From Membranipora membranacea (lineage: Eukaryota > Bryozoa > Gymnolaemata > Cheilostomatida > Membraniporidae), in the NCBI GenBank assembly GCA_914767715.1, contig OU612067.1, forward strand, positions 23,222,162 to 23,286,161: DNA of 64,000 nucleotides. The letters are read 5' to 3'. Shown here one piece after another: positions 12,001 to 22,396 of the stretch (the stretch's first letter is position 1; every line of letters starts with the position of its first letter). Below the pieces are notes generated by a model that searched no databases, was not told the DNA's origin, and saw only the letters and a list, made by a program, of their open reading frames with translations. The position numbers and the translations under genes are program-made.

Positions 12001-15000
12001 TCATGTGGCGATTTCCAACTATAATAAGGGATGATAATACAGTATAAATGGTCATTAAATCAAATTATCTTACACAAATCTAGTGAAACCATTTTTGATG
12101 CACTGTCCCAAAGTTTCTTGCAAGTTTTGCATAGTACTATATTATGTAATTAATATATGATACCAAAGTGCAATGTTTTAATACCAAAATAGTTATAGTT
12201 AACAATAATTTTGATAGTCGCAGGAGAAAAATATGAAATGTTCACCCCTTTTTTAAAATAATATAATACAACGATTCGCAAGCTTCACACCGATTGCATA
12301 TCACAAACCAATGCTAATCTTGTCTTGGTTTGTAAAAATATTTAAGGGATCGGTGAAAGGAATATAAGCACCAAGATATCTCTCGATTTCCTTGTCATCA
12401 TAGTTGTGACTAGCATCTCAAATCACTGGAGCGTTTCCCACCGGTTTGTTTCTGATGACAACATATTTTTTCTTTTAAAAGACCACGCTTTATTGTTTTC
12501 TGATGTTAAAATCCTAGTATCAAACTAGTACTGTAACAAAACTATTAAGGGATTAATTAACATTCTCATATCAACAATTTAATAAGCAGACCTGAATCCT
12601 TAGATGCCGTAAAATCGCCAGCAACACCACATAATAATAATAGTCATGATAATATATTTTGTTACAAATAAACAGAGAGAGAAGACAATACTGACACAGA
12701 ATTTATGATGAGTTGTCAAGTTCTCACAGCTCAGGCTCAGGAGATTTCGGATAGAGAGAATAAAACCAAGAAGATGGCAGCAAGTGATAACAGACAGCGT
12801 CAACCACTTCAAATCAAAGACCAAACTCAGTTTTACTTTTTGATGAAATCTGTTGTGTATTAGGCGTAATTAAATTACTGTCAGCTATCAGACATCCCAT
12901 CTCCGCTTTTTTGGGAGGTTCAATCGCTGTCATATTATACTGTATAATTAAACCTTTTTATCAGACAAAAATCAAAATCCAATCGCCGTTTTTTCAAGAG
13001 GAAGTCATTATGTCCACTTTATTTAGCATCGATCTAGAGTAATATCCATATGAGTACTTGTAGCAGTATCATTTTTTGTCTCTCAGTATTAATTCAGCGT
13101 CTCTTAGTATTAATCCAGTGAGACAACAGCTGTAGTTTTGTTGCCACAGTTTGTCATAATTCAATTGTCGTTATCCATTTCTCAGGATGTGTGGATGATG
13201 TTTCTTTTTCTCTTCATGCTGTAGTGCTGGCGTGATGCTTGTCATTTTAGCGACCAGCATGATTGTTTGTTTCCAGTGCCTGTAATAATAAGAGTTGTAA
13301 GGCGTTAATCATTCATCAACACATTCACATTTTGTATCAGCAAGATGTTTTATTTATAGGACATTAACATTATTATTATGCCCAGGTTGCCTTCCTTACT
13401 TATATTGTGATGAAACCTCTAAGGGTCGCCTCTAATTTTTAGAAGATGATCATTGGTTCAGTAATAAAGATTATATATATATTCTATTCTCTAGAGATAA
13501 TTAATGCTGGATACGATTGTATTCAAACGACCTTCCCGAGCCGAGCCGGACGGCATAATTAACTAAAGAGAGACTAATCACCTATTACAACGTAAGTTGA
13601 CAAAACAGCCTTTACCTCACAAATCACCAGGCTAAGCCTTGAGAAAATTATAGGGTTTGAAATTTCTTTTGAGAAGACAAAATTACAACCATGGACAACA
13701 AAAATGTTTATAAATAATGGAAAAACTGAAGTGAATTAAAATAGAGCTTGTGGGAAATTCTGGTCCAGGAAAATGCTTGGGACAGATTAACAAAATATTT
13801 TTAAGGATACTGGAAAAATATTATTATTACTATGGCGGAAAAAATTGGTGGACAAATTGATAGGAAAATAGGAGGAAAATTATGGAAAATTGAAACCGGG
13901 GAGCTCCAGCGTCAACATTAATATCGTTCCTTCATTAAAGATTGTCTGAATCTGGCCAAATATGACAACTGGTCTGACTCTTGGGGGGATTGATTGTCCA
14001 TATGTTATACAAAGAGGATATAAAGGAGGATATAAGGAGGATATTTATTTTATAGGATTTTTTTTTATTATTTTCAAGTTTTTTTGTCAAAAATCAGGCG
14101 CTTTCAATCTTCTGATTACAGGATGAAACTTCAAAACTATTAGCAATTTTCCTTTCGGTTAGTCGTTTTGCCTGTGTTCAGAGTTTAGTGCACTAATTTT
14201 CTATACAATTTGAAGAGTTTTATTTTTGTTGACACCAGTATCTTTTTAAATTTGTAGGTAAAAATTTTAAACTAGAGAAACATTTATACTCCCATGTTCA
14301 TGCAAGTTTTTCACCAAAGTAGTCTGTGGTTATGATTTTTACAAACAGAATATAAACAATTATAACTTGTCTCAAAAGTCAACACGCAATGACATTTCAT
14401 AAAAAAACCCTTCGGTAGAATGGGATCCTTTAACCACTGCCACAGGTAAGTCATGCTAACAATAGGAAGTGATTATAAGAAAATTGCGCAATAATGGAAA
14501 TTGATAGACATTGCTATGTGTTTTCAGCCATCCAAGTATTGTTAACAAGTTACCCAGCAACATACCTGTCACAAGTGACGAATGCCTCAAAGTGTCCTGT
14601 CACCGTACCTGATCAGTCGGTCAGCTTACAGGGTCTCATGGTGTTTTCACTACCAAAATCAAATTGGAATGAATATAAATATTACTACTTTTATGGACAT
14701 GTTTCTGTAGGAACTTGCGTGTTGACTGGTACCAATGTATTTGAAAAACAAGGCAAAACACTGGAGATTAGTGTAGGTGACTTGTAAGGTTGTTTAAATA
14801 AGGACGGTTATTGTCGGCTCGGGATGTTTCAATGGTCAATTGGGAAACTTATAAGTATTACAGTCATATTGCTGCGAACCTATCAGAAACATAGAATGCA
14901 CATGTACTTGATATAAAAACTCAATGTACGTACCTTGTCACCCGCTAGGGGATAATCTGTTCAGTCGTATGTCTAATAATGATTAAGATATTGATTGCCA

Positions 15001-18000
15001 GAAGCTGCTTCCAAATTAGCAATCTCCATTGTGTATGGCCTCATTAATTACTAAGCTAGTTAACTAAGTGCTGAAGTTAGCTTAGTGTTGAAGTCTACTG
15101 CACAGCACAATTAACACAATTAGTTAGTTAACAAAATTATTTCAAGTAAATTAATTCATGGTTGGCTATCAGTAGGCTTGAACCCCCATAGCAGGCGTTT
15201 CAACCACAACCATGCATAGAAATATAGGAACTAATTAAGAAGGGCATGTCAGATGGTATATCACCTTTAATTAGGATAAGTTTATAAAATTTTAGATGTG
15301 CATAAGAGTTTTCACGGTCATTTGGGAGTCAACGTTGTGATTTATCATTTATTTAGGTAACTATTTAAGGGAGGTCTTAGTATTGTATGTTTATGTTGTT
15401 TATCTATAATGGTTACTCTTAGTGCTTTGTTAAAAATCAGGGCGAAACTTTAGCTAGTTGTTTTTTGAAATTCAAAGTAATTGTAAACACAGATATCTCT
15501 GTATGTTAGTAAAACTGGTTTTATCAACTGACCACTGGTTCTGACAACACTACTAGCCTCAATAGCCTAAATAGCATTAGTAGAATATGGGATGGAGTTT
15601 TGATTAGCACTTCACCTATTGGTGTAGGAGGGGTGACTCTCCGTTAGCATTAGTTTCATACACATTGGATATTTCATGAACTAAGAATAAGTTAGGATAA
15701 GGTGTATGAAGTAATTAAATAAAGAAGATAAATTATGCAATTAATTCGTTTTGTATTAGATAAATGAGAGTGTATGGATTCAAACAAACATTGGAATCTA
15801 ATTCTAAAAGTAGGCACATGCCAATGACCTTCTCTGTCAAGTTTGGATTGCGGGGAATTTGGAGCTTTGGTTGTAAGATTACTCCGATATTGTGGCAATG
15901 TATCCTACTGTTGAGTGATGTGCAGGTTTTTGGGGAAGGGGCCCAGAAGAACTGTTCATTTTCGTTTCACTATACTCAGGATTCAGAGTCAACAAACATT
16001 TCTTTAGAATTGTTGGTTTGGCCATGCTGATTATGAATACTACCGATAGGTTCTCATTTCTAAATTTCAATATGATGGGAGTTATCTTGTAATATAAATA
16101 GAGTAGATAACTGCTTTTTACCATGTGTATCAAAGGTTTTTTTTTACTAGTTCAGTACATGATACTCTGTTATCTATCTGCACCTGACAGGTACATATTT
16201 TTTGTCAACAGATGTTAGATATTCTGCTATAAGACTTTGTAGGGAAAACTGACAATAATATTGAGTTGTTTTGTTTACAGTGTTTGGTGTGTCTTGTAGA
16301 ATATAAACATTTATTGGCTGCAGCTACGATATTTATGGTCAAAAATTATGGATTTGTTCAATTTTTTTTCTGATGATATTTTCACCCAGTGTGGTATGGT
16401 CTATGGTATAACTTCATCTAGCATGGTCTCTGAATACGAATCCGCCCCATTTTCCCAATGTCATTTTCCCACCAAGCCATTTTCCCACCTCCCGTTATCC
16501 CACTCTGCTGTTTTCCACCTGGGCATTTTCCCACCGAGCCATTATCCCACCTGGTTGATTTCCCACAGTGCCATTTTCCCACCTGGATGTTTTCCCACCA
16601 ATCTAGTTTCCCACCTGGACGTTTTCCCACCAATCCATTTTTCCACCTAGATATTTTCTCAACAAGCCATTTTCCCACCAGACCGTTTTCCCACCCAACA
16701 ATTTTCCCAACAGGACAATTTCCCACCAAACAATTTTCCCAACAGGACAATTTACCACAGTGCTGTTTTCCCACCACAAAAATTTTTCACCGCACAATTT
16801 TCCTTTTTTCAGGCTAAACCGTTCACATTGCACAAATACGTTATCAATGTTCACATCCAGCCAACTCAGGAGAAAGTTGCTTTGGAAATGGAGATGTGAC
16901 TTTATCAGTAGCAGGTTGCTTTTGATATGATTTTTTTGTTGCACAAGTTAGTCCAAGCGGTTGATTTCATCAAAATTGCCTCCTTGTTATAAACTGCTTT
17001 TTGTGACAAAACAAATCAATGGTGCCTATGACAATTATCAAAAGACCCATTTGAGCCGTTTAATCATCGCCCGAGCTGAAGAGATTATCATATTAACGGT
17101 TTTTGGCCATATCAATCTACAAAATTAAGCTTTCATCATAATATGTTATCCGCCACATGGCTTTTGGTAAAGATTGTTTTACTGGTCTACAAGCTCAATC
17201 AACCACCAAACAATGCCAAAAAAATTCTCACTCTATGTATATTCACATACATGATCCTTTCCGAGATGAAAATGAATATTATTCAAGTTACAACAATTAT
17301 TTGCTTTGATCAGGGACCCTTCCTGCTTTTACCATAGCAACAGTTTGAAACATTAGGAAATATAATATAAAAATACGACTAACAAAGTTATGGATTGAGT
17401 AAAAACTTGAAAATGTATATCAAACAGTCAACCTGTGCCCCTTCTTTGCAAGTTCAAAGGGATCTAAGGCAAGTATAAATACCAAAAATGTGATAATATT
17501 CAAAACACTTTAAAGACAATGTTTAGCCTTCCATGTTAACCCTCACCCCAGGACTTGGAGAGGTTTTAGTATTGTATATCGAAGCAGTCTGAAAACCAAA
17601 TCCGTCGCTGCGTGACAAGGCTATTGTCGTTCAACTTGAGGTATTTTCTCTTTTATTTTTTTTTAGGTTGAGAAACTTGAGAAATACAAAGCTTAAAAAT
17701 TAGGTAACTGAAAGAACTCCATTTGCAAAATCTTGTGTTTATAGCACTGCTTTTTGACTCCAGCTATTAAAAAATAGTAAAAGGAAACCCCATCTTCAAA
17801 CAGGGGACAAATTCTCCTGAAACAATTTCAGACTTGAATTACTATTCTATAATTTTTTTCTCTAAATCCATTTACCACTAAAATATTCAACCATAAAATG
17901 TTATAGAGGAAATTATTGACATGTGGTATAATTGACAGTGCCCTTAGGCTATAGGAATCATATTTACACCAGTTAGTTATATTTGTTGAAATTGTGAACT

Positions 18001-21000
18001 TAGACCAATATCGAAATAGGATTTCCCCTATCAATAAATATCAATTGAATTTATAGAAATTATGCTGGCTCCTCTATCGCATTAGGAGATCATCAGGCAA
18101 TCACTGTAACTGAATGTCATGCTGCAGTTGGAAAATTTGTGAGTGATGTCAAACCATCCAGTTTTGGTATGGAAACTTAGTCATAACAAATTAGAAGCGT
18201 CCCAAACTTGCCATGACATACTTAAGGTGAAACATTTTAGAGGGATAATTAATGCATGTTGATTTCTTTTTGTACGAGAAAAAACAATGCTGTGATCTAA
18301 TAAGAATTAGCAAAAGAAAAAATATATATTTGAGATCAAATTCTTGTTAAAAATACAAATCCGCATATCAGGTCATGCGCCCTCGAATTTGATCATATCT
18401 ATCATAACATAGCTGGAATGAACGTAGACTGGTATGAAGGTCGAAAATCCTGGAATGAACGTCGACTACATTAGTATATAGAATCAACGCAAGAGCGACT
18501 CCCCAAAATAATTGTGTAAATTAATGATGATCATTCACAAAGGCACTCGCATCTGTTTATGATGATGCTTACTAAATTTCTGATGGCTAGATGGAATCAA
18601 GCAGGAATTTAGTGCAAAAACTGAAATGGTAATGAAATACTGAAAGAGAAGCAGTGACCCTTTGTATATTTCATCAGAAAAACAACGGTCAAGCATTAAA
18701 GAAATCAGGTGCAACTAATAAATCATAGCAGTTTACATCTTGGTTCACTGTTGTCTGTGAACATTCATTTTTTGAACTTGGTAATTGTGACAGTGCATAT
18801 TGTTTTCCCTGCACGCTGTCCACCAGTCGTCATTTATCGAAATAGCTAACTCGTTTCACCAATGTGGTTCAGTTATCACATCCGTTATGTCTGTGACAAG
18901 AACATAAAGATGTGTTTTTATCTATCACCTATGTACATTGTATGGACACATACTGAAATAATGCTGCAATTCAATCGATGACATCATATCAACTGCTAGT
19001 TTTTTAGCCGACTGTCAAATCCCATCGTTGTCATCGATTTTTAATCAAGTTTTTAAAAACCTTTGTCTTAAAGACTTAGTTTGAAGCTGCTATTTTGTAT
19101 CACATTTTATTCTCCATATTTTATTCTATCAGGTGAGTGATTTTCAGCTTTAGAATCCAAAAAGTTATGGCCTCTCTAACTTCCAGGGTGATCACCTTCG
19201 ATTGGCATTGGGATTCAGCTGGGTCTTTCATACCAGCAGGCAACGCCACTACCATTGCACCACTAGGTCCAGCTCTGTGGTTTGTAGACATTATAGCTCA
19301 GCGATAGCGGCGTTGCCTGCATGCCCATTTGGACCTGGGTTCGAGACCCTCTATTCCCTGAGCATTTTGATCATCATCCTATCTATTAGTATATCATAAT
19401 AAGTATGACACGTTGTGACGTCCCACACGGTGTGCCAGCTGATTCTCAATGCCAATAGACTGCCGTCACTTTGGAAGTTTGAGAGGCCATAACTTCCTAA
19501 TTATTTTGATTCTAAAGCTGGAAATTGCTCATATGATAGAATAAGATATGTCTTTAAAGTGACATTGGGAAAATGTCTTGATACCTCTGAATACAGCAGT
19601 TACAGTTAGTCTCAGTCAACCATGATTTTATTTGAGTTTCTTAAAATCACATATTGATAACATTTTTGTGACAGTCACTGAGATATTGTTAGGTAGTAAA
19701 ACATTTGAAAAGTTTTTTTTTTCTGATGAGAAAATATTTCTCCTCTAAAAGACCACACTTCATTGTTTTCTGGCATTAAAATCTTAGTAATGAACTAGTA
19801 CTGTAACAAAACTATTCAGGGATTAATCGACGTCCTCTCATCAACACTTTAATAAGCAAACCGGAATCCTAAGATACTGTTAAGTTGCCAGCAACACCCC
19901 TAAATGATAGTAATTATGATAATGTATTTTGTTACAAGTAAACACAGTGAGAAGTAGATACGGTTACAGTATATGATGCGTGGTGGTAAGAAAGATGATA
20001 TGACTCACCTCTCGGTTATACATCTCAGGTCACAGAAATTCACATTTATCTTCCTAAGGGACCTCATCCCTCCTAGTCCTTCAGGTAATGACTGTAGGTT
20101 CTCATTAAAGGATATATCTAACACCTCCAGTTCAGACAGTGAGCAGATGCTGAGGGAACAAAAGTTTCATTCAATAATTATATATAGTTTTCCGACTTAG
20201 AATTTATTACTGCCACTGACTGAGAAGAAAATTAAGAACAATGATAATCACGGGATTTCTAATGTTTGGTAAAATAATTTAATATTAAATCATATCCAAT
20301 TTTGCATACTAGAACCACTAACAAAAACTAGGTTGAGACTTTGGACAGCTTTGATAAGCAAGCTAGGGGGCCTGTTACAAGTGTGAGGCATCTTCTCTAA
20401 CAAAAGAGACAAGAAGCAAAAGAGACGAGAGGCAGTGGCATTTTAAAGGGGCCCCTATCAGCCTGCAGGCTCTCAGTATCAATAAACCTAACTAAAACAG
20501 CAATACGACAGTGGTCAGTAAGCATAACAAACAGTTGATAGAGAATTTCTTATCCTAGTGATTTAAAAATAGGATTTTTTTATCAGGATGTAAAATTAAC
20601 TAAGTTTGACCATGCATATTCAGAATACTACCGATACTTTCTCATTCCTAAAATTGAATGTGTTGGGAGTTATCCTGTCATAAATTCTTTCTGGTTCCAG
20701 AACCCCGATAGTTAGGTTACATCAGGAAATCTGCTCAAGCTTAAAGGGTAATAACTCCACCGATATATAATTTATTTTGAATGACTGAATTCATATCACC
20801 TGACTTTGGCTTTCCAACTTAATAACTGAATAACACATTAAACATTCTTTGTTCGAAACAAACTTGCAAATGTCATTGCACCTCAAATATATGGTACCAC
20901 TAACCGTTCTAACTGATCTGAGTGTGGTATCTTTCTGAGTTTGAGTTGTTTCAGATGCGGAGCTATCTCATGTAGATTAGGTGGGATATTACCGTCTATC

Positions 21001-21911
21001 CTCATATGTGTAATTTGTATTCTCTGCGATGCCTCTGTCAGCTCTTGTAATGTCATTGATGTCATTGGCTTTAGTAACCCATCAGGTATGCGGTCAACTT
21101 GAGGTTGCCCAGCATGTCTGTACCAGACATGATAACCTAAAAGGTGAGTAATTACAGAAAACATTTGAGTTCTATATTAATGTTTTGTTTTTTTTAGTTT
21201 TCTGTGCTCACATTCGAACTCCAATAAGGATGACTTGATTTATAGAACATGATTTAGAGGGATAAACACATGTATTCCACTGTGAAGTGACCAATATGAG
21301 ACCCAATACACTTTTAAGTTCTAAAACACTTCTGTAACAACAAGATAAGCGAGAAGACAATCAATAATCACAGAACATTAATACGCATATACATTTACTT
21401 TTACTTTTTACTTTTTACTTTCATTTCCATTGGTATGCTGTAGGACTAGTTGACCTTACAAAAACAGACACTCAAACACCATATATATTATGTTTTCTGT
21501 GCCTTGAATGGATTTCATGAACTGGAGAAGGAACAACAATAATAATTATTCCAGGAGTCAGTTGTTGATTAAGAAAACAAATTGTAAGCTTTACAAGTTT
21601 GTAATTTGACTTGGCTATGTTTATTATAAACTAGCCTATACTCAGTATGACGCCAAAGGTGATATTCTTGGAAAAAGAATCTAGTGTGTATGCCAATAAA
21701 TCAAGTGTAGGAGTTGCTTCCTTCACAATCATGTACTCTGCTCTTTCATTTATATCAACACAGCCGCAAAATTTAGAAAACTGGTTGCTATCAACAGAGG
21801 TATTTATAGTTTTATGAGTCTCACCTTGACCTTCTTCCTCAGTGTTTCTCCTCAGCTCACTCTCCCTAGCACTGTCTGCCCCACTAGGATCCTCATTCTG
21901 TGATGTCATTT
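1..21911 (-). CDS. LRR-ROC-COR (ROCO family) gene, copy A; probably continues into a caspase beyond the left edge
   Basis: Spliced gene read from exons 21911-21825, 21136-20905, 20149-20009, 10113-9973, 2937-1001, 868-794 and 626-388 (or 626-589, or to the stop at 346). Every junction is AG/GT bounded and keeps frame (phases 1,2,2,2,1,1). The product has an acidic N-terminus, leucine-rich repeats, a ROC GTPase and a COR dimerisation domain, then a Ser/Glu-rich tail. ROCO proteins are cytoplasmic GTPases that couple ligand or partner sensing to signalling; MFHAS1 and LRRK2 are vertebrate relatives. No kinase exon is seen. The first visible ATG is at 21909-21907 but follows an acceptor-like site, so a 5' exon may exist. 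The large introns are packed with mobile DNA. The ROC-COR identity is firm; the caspase continuation is inference from the right-hand copy. Confidence 0.85.
346..626 (-). CDS. ROC-COR gene tail exon, copy A (Ser/Glu-rich; ends in stop or splices on)
   Basis: The acceptor TTTCCAG lies before 626 and the reading frame follows from the 868-794 exon (split Ser codon). It begins [12 protein letters not shown] and runs 92 more or less acidic, Ser/Thr/Pro-rich residues to TAG at 348-346. Two donors lie inside it, both in phase 0: GAG|GTAAGC at 589/588 (strong) and CTG|GTAAAA at 388/387 (weak, A at +5). Either could splice to the caspase exon that starts at base 8. Read through, it ends in LHNLLLV. 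No AATAAA follows in bases 1-345; one ATTAAA variant is at 211-206. No domain recognised. Confidence 0.75.
794..868 (-). CDS. ROC-COR gene, short linker exon, copy A
   Basis: 75-base exon, phase 1 to phase 1, between acceptor TTTTTTACAG and donor A|GTGAGT. It encodes about 25 residues around [16 protein letters not shown], a Ser/Glu-rich linker between the COR domain and the tail. The same exon, cut by the edge, is at 63952-64000. Confidence 0.75.
1001..2937 (-). CDS. ROC GTPase plus COR domain exon (with last LRR)
   Basis: A single 1,937-base exon of about 645 residues. It opens with a last LRR ([18 protein letters not shown]) and the usual LRR-to-ROC linker ([19 protein letters not shown]). 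The ROC domain follows, with P-loop GKSGAGKTS, switch DFGGH (family usually DFAGQ or DFGGQ) and G4-type THTD. The COR domain starts at [12 protein letters not shown] and includes [10 protein letters not shown] and the hydrophobic [11 protein letters not shown]. The C-terminal part has Cys pairs (YCSHC, then a later Cys) and ends VPKPFGFP, as in MFHAS1-like COR proteins. ROC binds GTP, and COR mediates dimerisation and GTPase control. Acceptor TTTTTTACAG; donor T|GTGAGT, phase 1. The frame is intact, so this copy looks functional. Confidence 0.92.
3061..3190 (-). pseudogene. Relic duplicate of the start of the ROC-COR exon and its acceptor
   Basis: Minus-strand CCTTGGGAAGCTCGAACAG followed by an ACTGGAT match copies the first roughly 60 bases of the 2937 exon. 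The adjacent intron (about 2938-3010) is also copied. The frame breaks soon after the LRR motif and no donor follows, so this is a dead partial exon from a local tandem duplication. Confidence 0.6.
3191..5390. other. Intron of the ROC-COR gene, no gene seen
   Basis: AT-rich. A T-run lies near 3945, an ATTC microsatellite near 4600, and a 20-base match near 4765-4785 to the tail of the SINE at 11.2 kb (CAGCCCCCAGCACCCTCGG). The open frames around 3953-4304 and 4452-4932 have no recognisable domain. Confidence 0.5.
5591..5953 (+). pseudogene. LINE ORF1-like coiled-coil protein
   Basis: 120 codons. Residues about 15-60 are a charged coiled coil (heptads of Leu/Val with Lys, Glu, Gln). LRITGIP and an amphipathic helix with [10 protein letters not shown] follow, as in the RNA-binding ORF1 proteins of many LINEs. 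It ends early; a continuation in another frame is at 5963-6217. Confidence 0.65.
6600..7975 (+). pseudogene. LINE reverse transcriptase, broken
   Basis: The RT palm motifs occur in order but in different frames. The fingers motif [12 protein letters not shown] comes first, then after an interruption [30 protein letters not shown] and a thumb segment with [12 protein letters not shown]. The catalytic Asp pair is kept. Stops and shifts make it non-functional. Confidence 0.85.
6735..7125. other. Unidentified insertion splitting the LINE reverse transcriptase
   Basis: The RT runs from [14 protein letters not shown] to [14 protein letters not shown] with about 390 unrelated bases between, where related RTs need only about 10 residues. 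TGATTTA and TAATGATA-like sequences lie at the two edges. I do not recognise the inserted sequence. Confidence 0.5.
7985..10555. repeat. LRR-exon duplication unit I
   Basis: First of three related units in this intron region. Markers shared with the other units include GATACAnTTCTCATTCC-type sequence, a TTGTAGCnGAAACT segment, CCAGCATGGTCTCTGnATAC (about 9012-9031 here), GACAnCTCATTTAATCTG-type sequence, and an LRR exon at the right end (9973-10113). Alignment by eye shows long collinear blocks with units II and III. Confidence 0.7.
9973..10113 (-). CDS. ROC-COR gene, LRR exon (unit I)
   Basis: A 141-base exon, phase 2 to phase 2, between CCCTCAG and AG|GTGAGT. It encodes two leucine-rich repeats of about 23 residues: [20 protein letters not shown], then a second repeat starting [12 protein letters not shown]. 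It joins in frame to both the 20149-20009 exon and the 2937 exon. It is a close paralogue of the exon at 20009-20149. Confidence 0.88.
10556..12700. repeat. LRR-exon duplication unit II (exon lost), carrying a SINE dimer
   Basis: Repeats the sequence of unit I from about 7985-9950 and unit III from 16015, interrupted by the SINE at 11069-11690. The similarity to unit I ends near 12690, just where the LRR exon donor should be, so this copy has lost its LRR exon. Confidence 0.65.
11069..11690 (+). mobile_element. tRNA-derived SINE, head-to-tail dimer, with 18-bp target duplication
   Basis: Two tRNA-like heads lie at about 11140-11240 and 11545-11640. Each has an A box (TGGCGCAATCGGTTAGCGC) and a B box (GGTTCGAGCCCC). 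Each is preceded by the same leader (GAGAGAACACAACTCCG) and followed by the same body (CAGCCCCCAGCACCCTCGG). The whole is flanked by AGTCTCAGTCAACCATGA at 11051-11068 and 11691-11708. The paralogous unit at about 19609-19626 has this sequence once, uninterrupted, which is an empty site. Pol III type 2 internal promoter elements are therefore present, but this is not a tRNA gene. Confidence 0.9.
12700..16010. other. Intron, no gene supported
   Basis: AT-rich sequence without recognisable exons. One open frame of 97 codons (14494-14787, plus) resembles nothing I know and is Tyr-rich towards its end. GGATATAAAGGAGGATATAA-type short repeats occur near 14015-14045. Confidence 0.4.
16448..16815. 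repeat. Minisatellite of about 20-21 bp, motif CCATTTTCCCACC
   Basis: Roughly 17 units of the CATTTTCCCACC core, with variable 6-9 base spacers such as AAG, TGGATG and TGGACG. It lies directly next to, and shares its core with, the left terminal motif of the surrounding element. The unit is near a multiple of 3, so it creates long open frames on both strands (Gly-Lys-Trp-Glu-Asn type); these are not genes. Confidence 0.85.
19110..19570. repeat. Foldback element with a tRNA-like sequence in the loop
   Basis: Arms of about 110-150 bases: 19117-19240 (TTTTATTCTATCAG... AGTTATGGCCTCTCTAACTT ... CAGCTGG) pairs with 19435-19560 (CCAGCTGATTCTCAATGCCAA ... TTTGAGAGGCCATAACTT ...). The loop carries a tRNA-like segment (A box TAGCTCAGCGATAGCGGCG at about 19292, B box GGTTCGAGACCC at about 19339). 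It also carries a partial inverted copy of that segment (GCAGGCAACGCC, about 19238). Confidence 0.75.
20009..20149 (-). CDS. ROC-COR gene, LRR exon (unit III)
   Basis: A 141-base exon, phase 2 in and out, flanked by TTCCCTCAG and AG|GTGAGT. It encodes [20 protein letters not shown] and a second LRR. It completes an Arg codon with the 20905 exon and a Ser codon with the 10113 exon. Its near-twin is at 9973-10113; because both are symmetrical, either can be gained or lost without a frameshift. Confidence 0.88.
20905..21136 (-). CDS. ROC-COR gene, N-terminal capping region of the LRR domain
   Basis: A 232-base exon from TTTTAG|GTTATC to CG|GTTAGT. It encodes about 77 residues: [20 protein letters not shown], a helical part ([11 protein letters not shown]), then degenerate LRRs ([20 protein letters not shown]). 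The joins on both sides keep frame (Gly before, Arg after). No death-fold domain recognised. Confidence 0.8.
21825..21911 (-). CDS. ROC-COR gene, first visible exon (acidic N-terminus)
   Basis: ATG at 21909-21907 gives [16 protein letters not shown], then an Arg/Glu-rich stretch to GGTCAAG|GTGAGA. It joins in frame to 21136. A GCAG acceptor lies immediately before (at 21912), so it may be internal with upstream exons beyond the LTR element. If unspliced, the frame stays open to 21631, which I consider intron. Confidence 0.65.
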
Positions 21912-21968
21912 CTGCGATATATAAAGTGTTTATTTGGCATATTATAAATGGTGAGAGAATATACCCAC

Positions 21969-22396
21969 TGTAACGGCCAGCATGGCCTAATTTTAGCTCA
22001 TCTTGTTTATCTATTTTGCACTGTATAAAGCCTAATATTTTCATAAGAAAGTGATTCATGAACACATGCTTTTGTCACCAACCAGTAAATATTTTGTAAG
22101 CTTTTGTGGTTATTAATCAGATATCCACCTGTTCGGTGGTTTGCTGTTGCCCGCTATGAAGCTATATGAATCATTCAGATGTTTTTGTAAACAATTTAAC
22201 TGACTATAAATACTTGTGTATTGATCATAGAGATTGGTTCTATGCTTGGCCTAGCCATGGAAGGTCATGTCATGTTCCACCAATTTAGCACAGCCGTTTT
22301 ATAGAGCCAATCAGTTTCCACGGTGTCTTAATGGCATCAGTTCGAGACTTACGGCTCAATAAATAACTCAAGAACTTAACCACGGCTGCCGCTACA
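21969..22396 (+). repeat. 5' LTR (428 bp)
   Basis: Begins TGTAACGGCC and ends GCCGCTACA. It matches the 3' LTR throughout except for the absence of one 152-base block, which is joined here as CCAATCAG|TTTCCACGG. Confidence 0.9.

Larger units (their letters stand above)
16438..19584. mobile_element. Non-autonomous TIR DNA transposon (about 3.1 kb), 10-bp target duplication
   Basis: Flanked by direct repeats CTCTGAATAC. Its ends are inverted: left CATTTTCCCAATGTCATTT near 16449-16467, right (reverse complement) CATTTTCCCAATGTCACTT near 19558-19576, each a few bases inside the boundary. A 10-bp duplication is in the range of Mutator-like elements. No transposase frame is found. It holds a minisatellite next to its left end and a foldback next to its right end. 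Confidence 0.65.
16015..20690. repeat. LRR-exon duplication unit III, split by an insertion
   Basis: 16015-16437 and 19585-20690 together match units I and II. The join is precise: CTCTGAATAC ends the left part (16428-16437) and begins the right part (19585-19594). The right part carries the LRR exon 20009-20149 and also shares with unit I the long intron block about 10130-10560. Confidence 0.7.

Noticed and set aside
14494-14787. 97-codon plus-strand frame
   Set aside because: No recognisable domain or neighbouring exons, inside an intron of the opposite-strand gene; likely chance.
16348-16944. Open frames on both strands over the CATTTTCCCACC repeat
   Set aside because: Repeat artefacts; no start context, domain or splice sites.
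21631-21825. Open frame continuing after the first exon of the ROC-COR gene
   Set aside because: A GTGAGA donor at 21824 joins in frame to an LRR exon; the continuation has no domain and ends in a stop.
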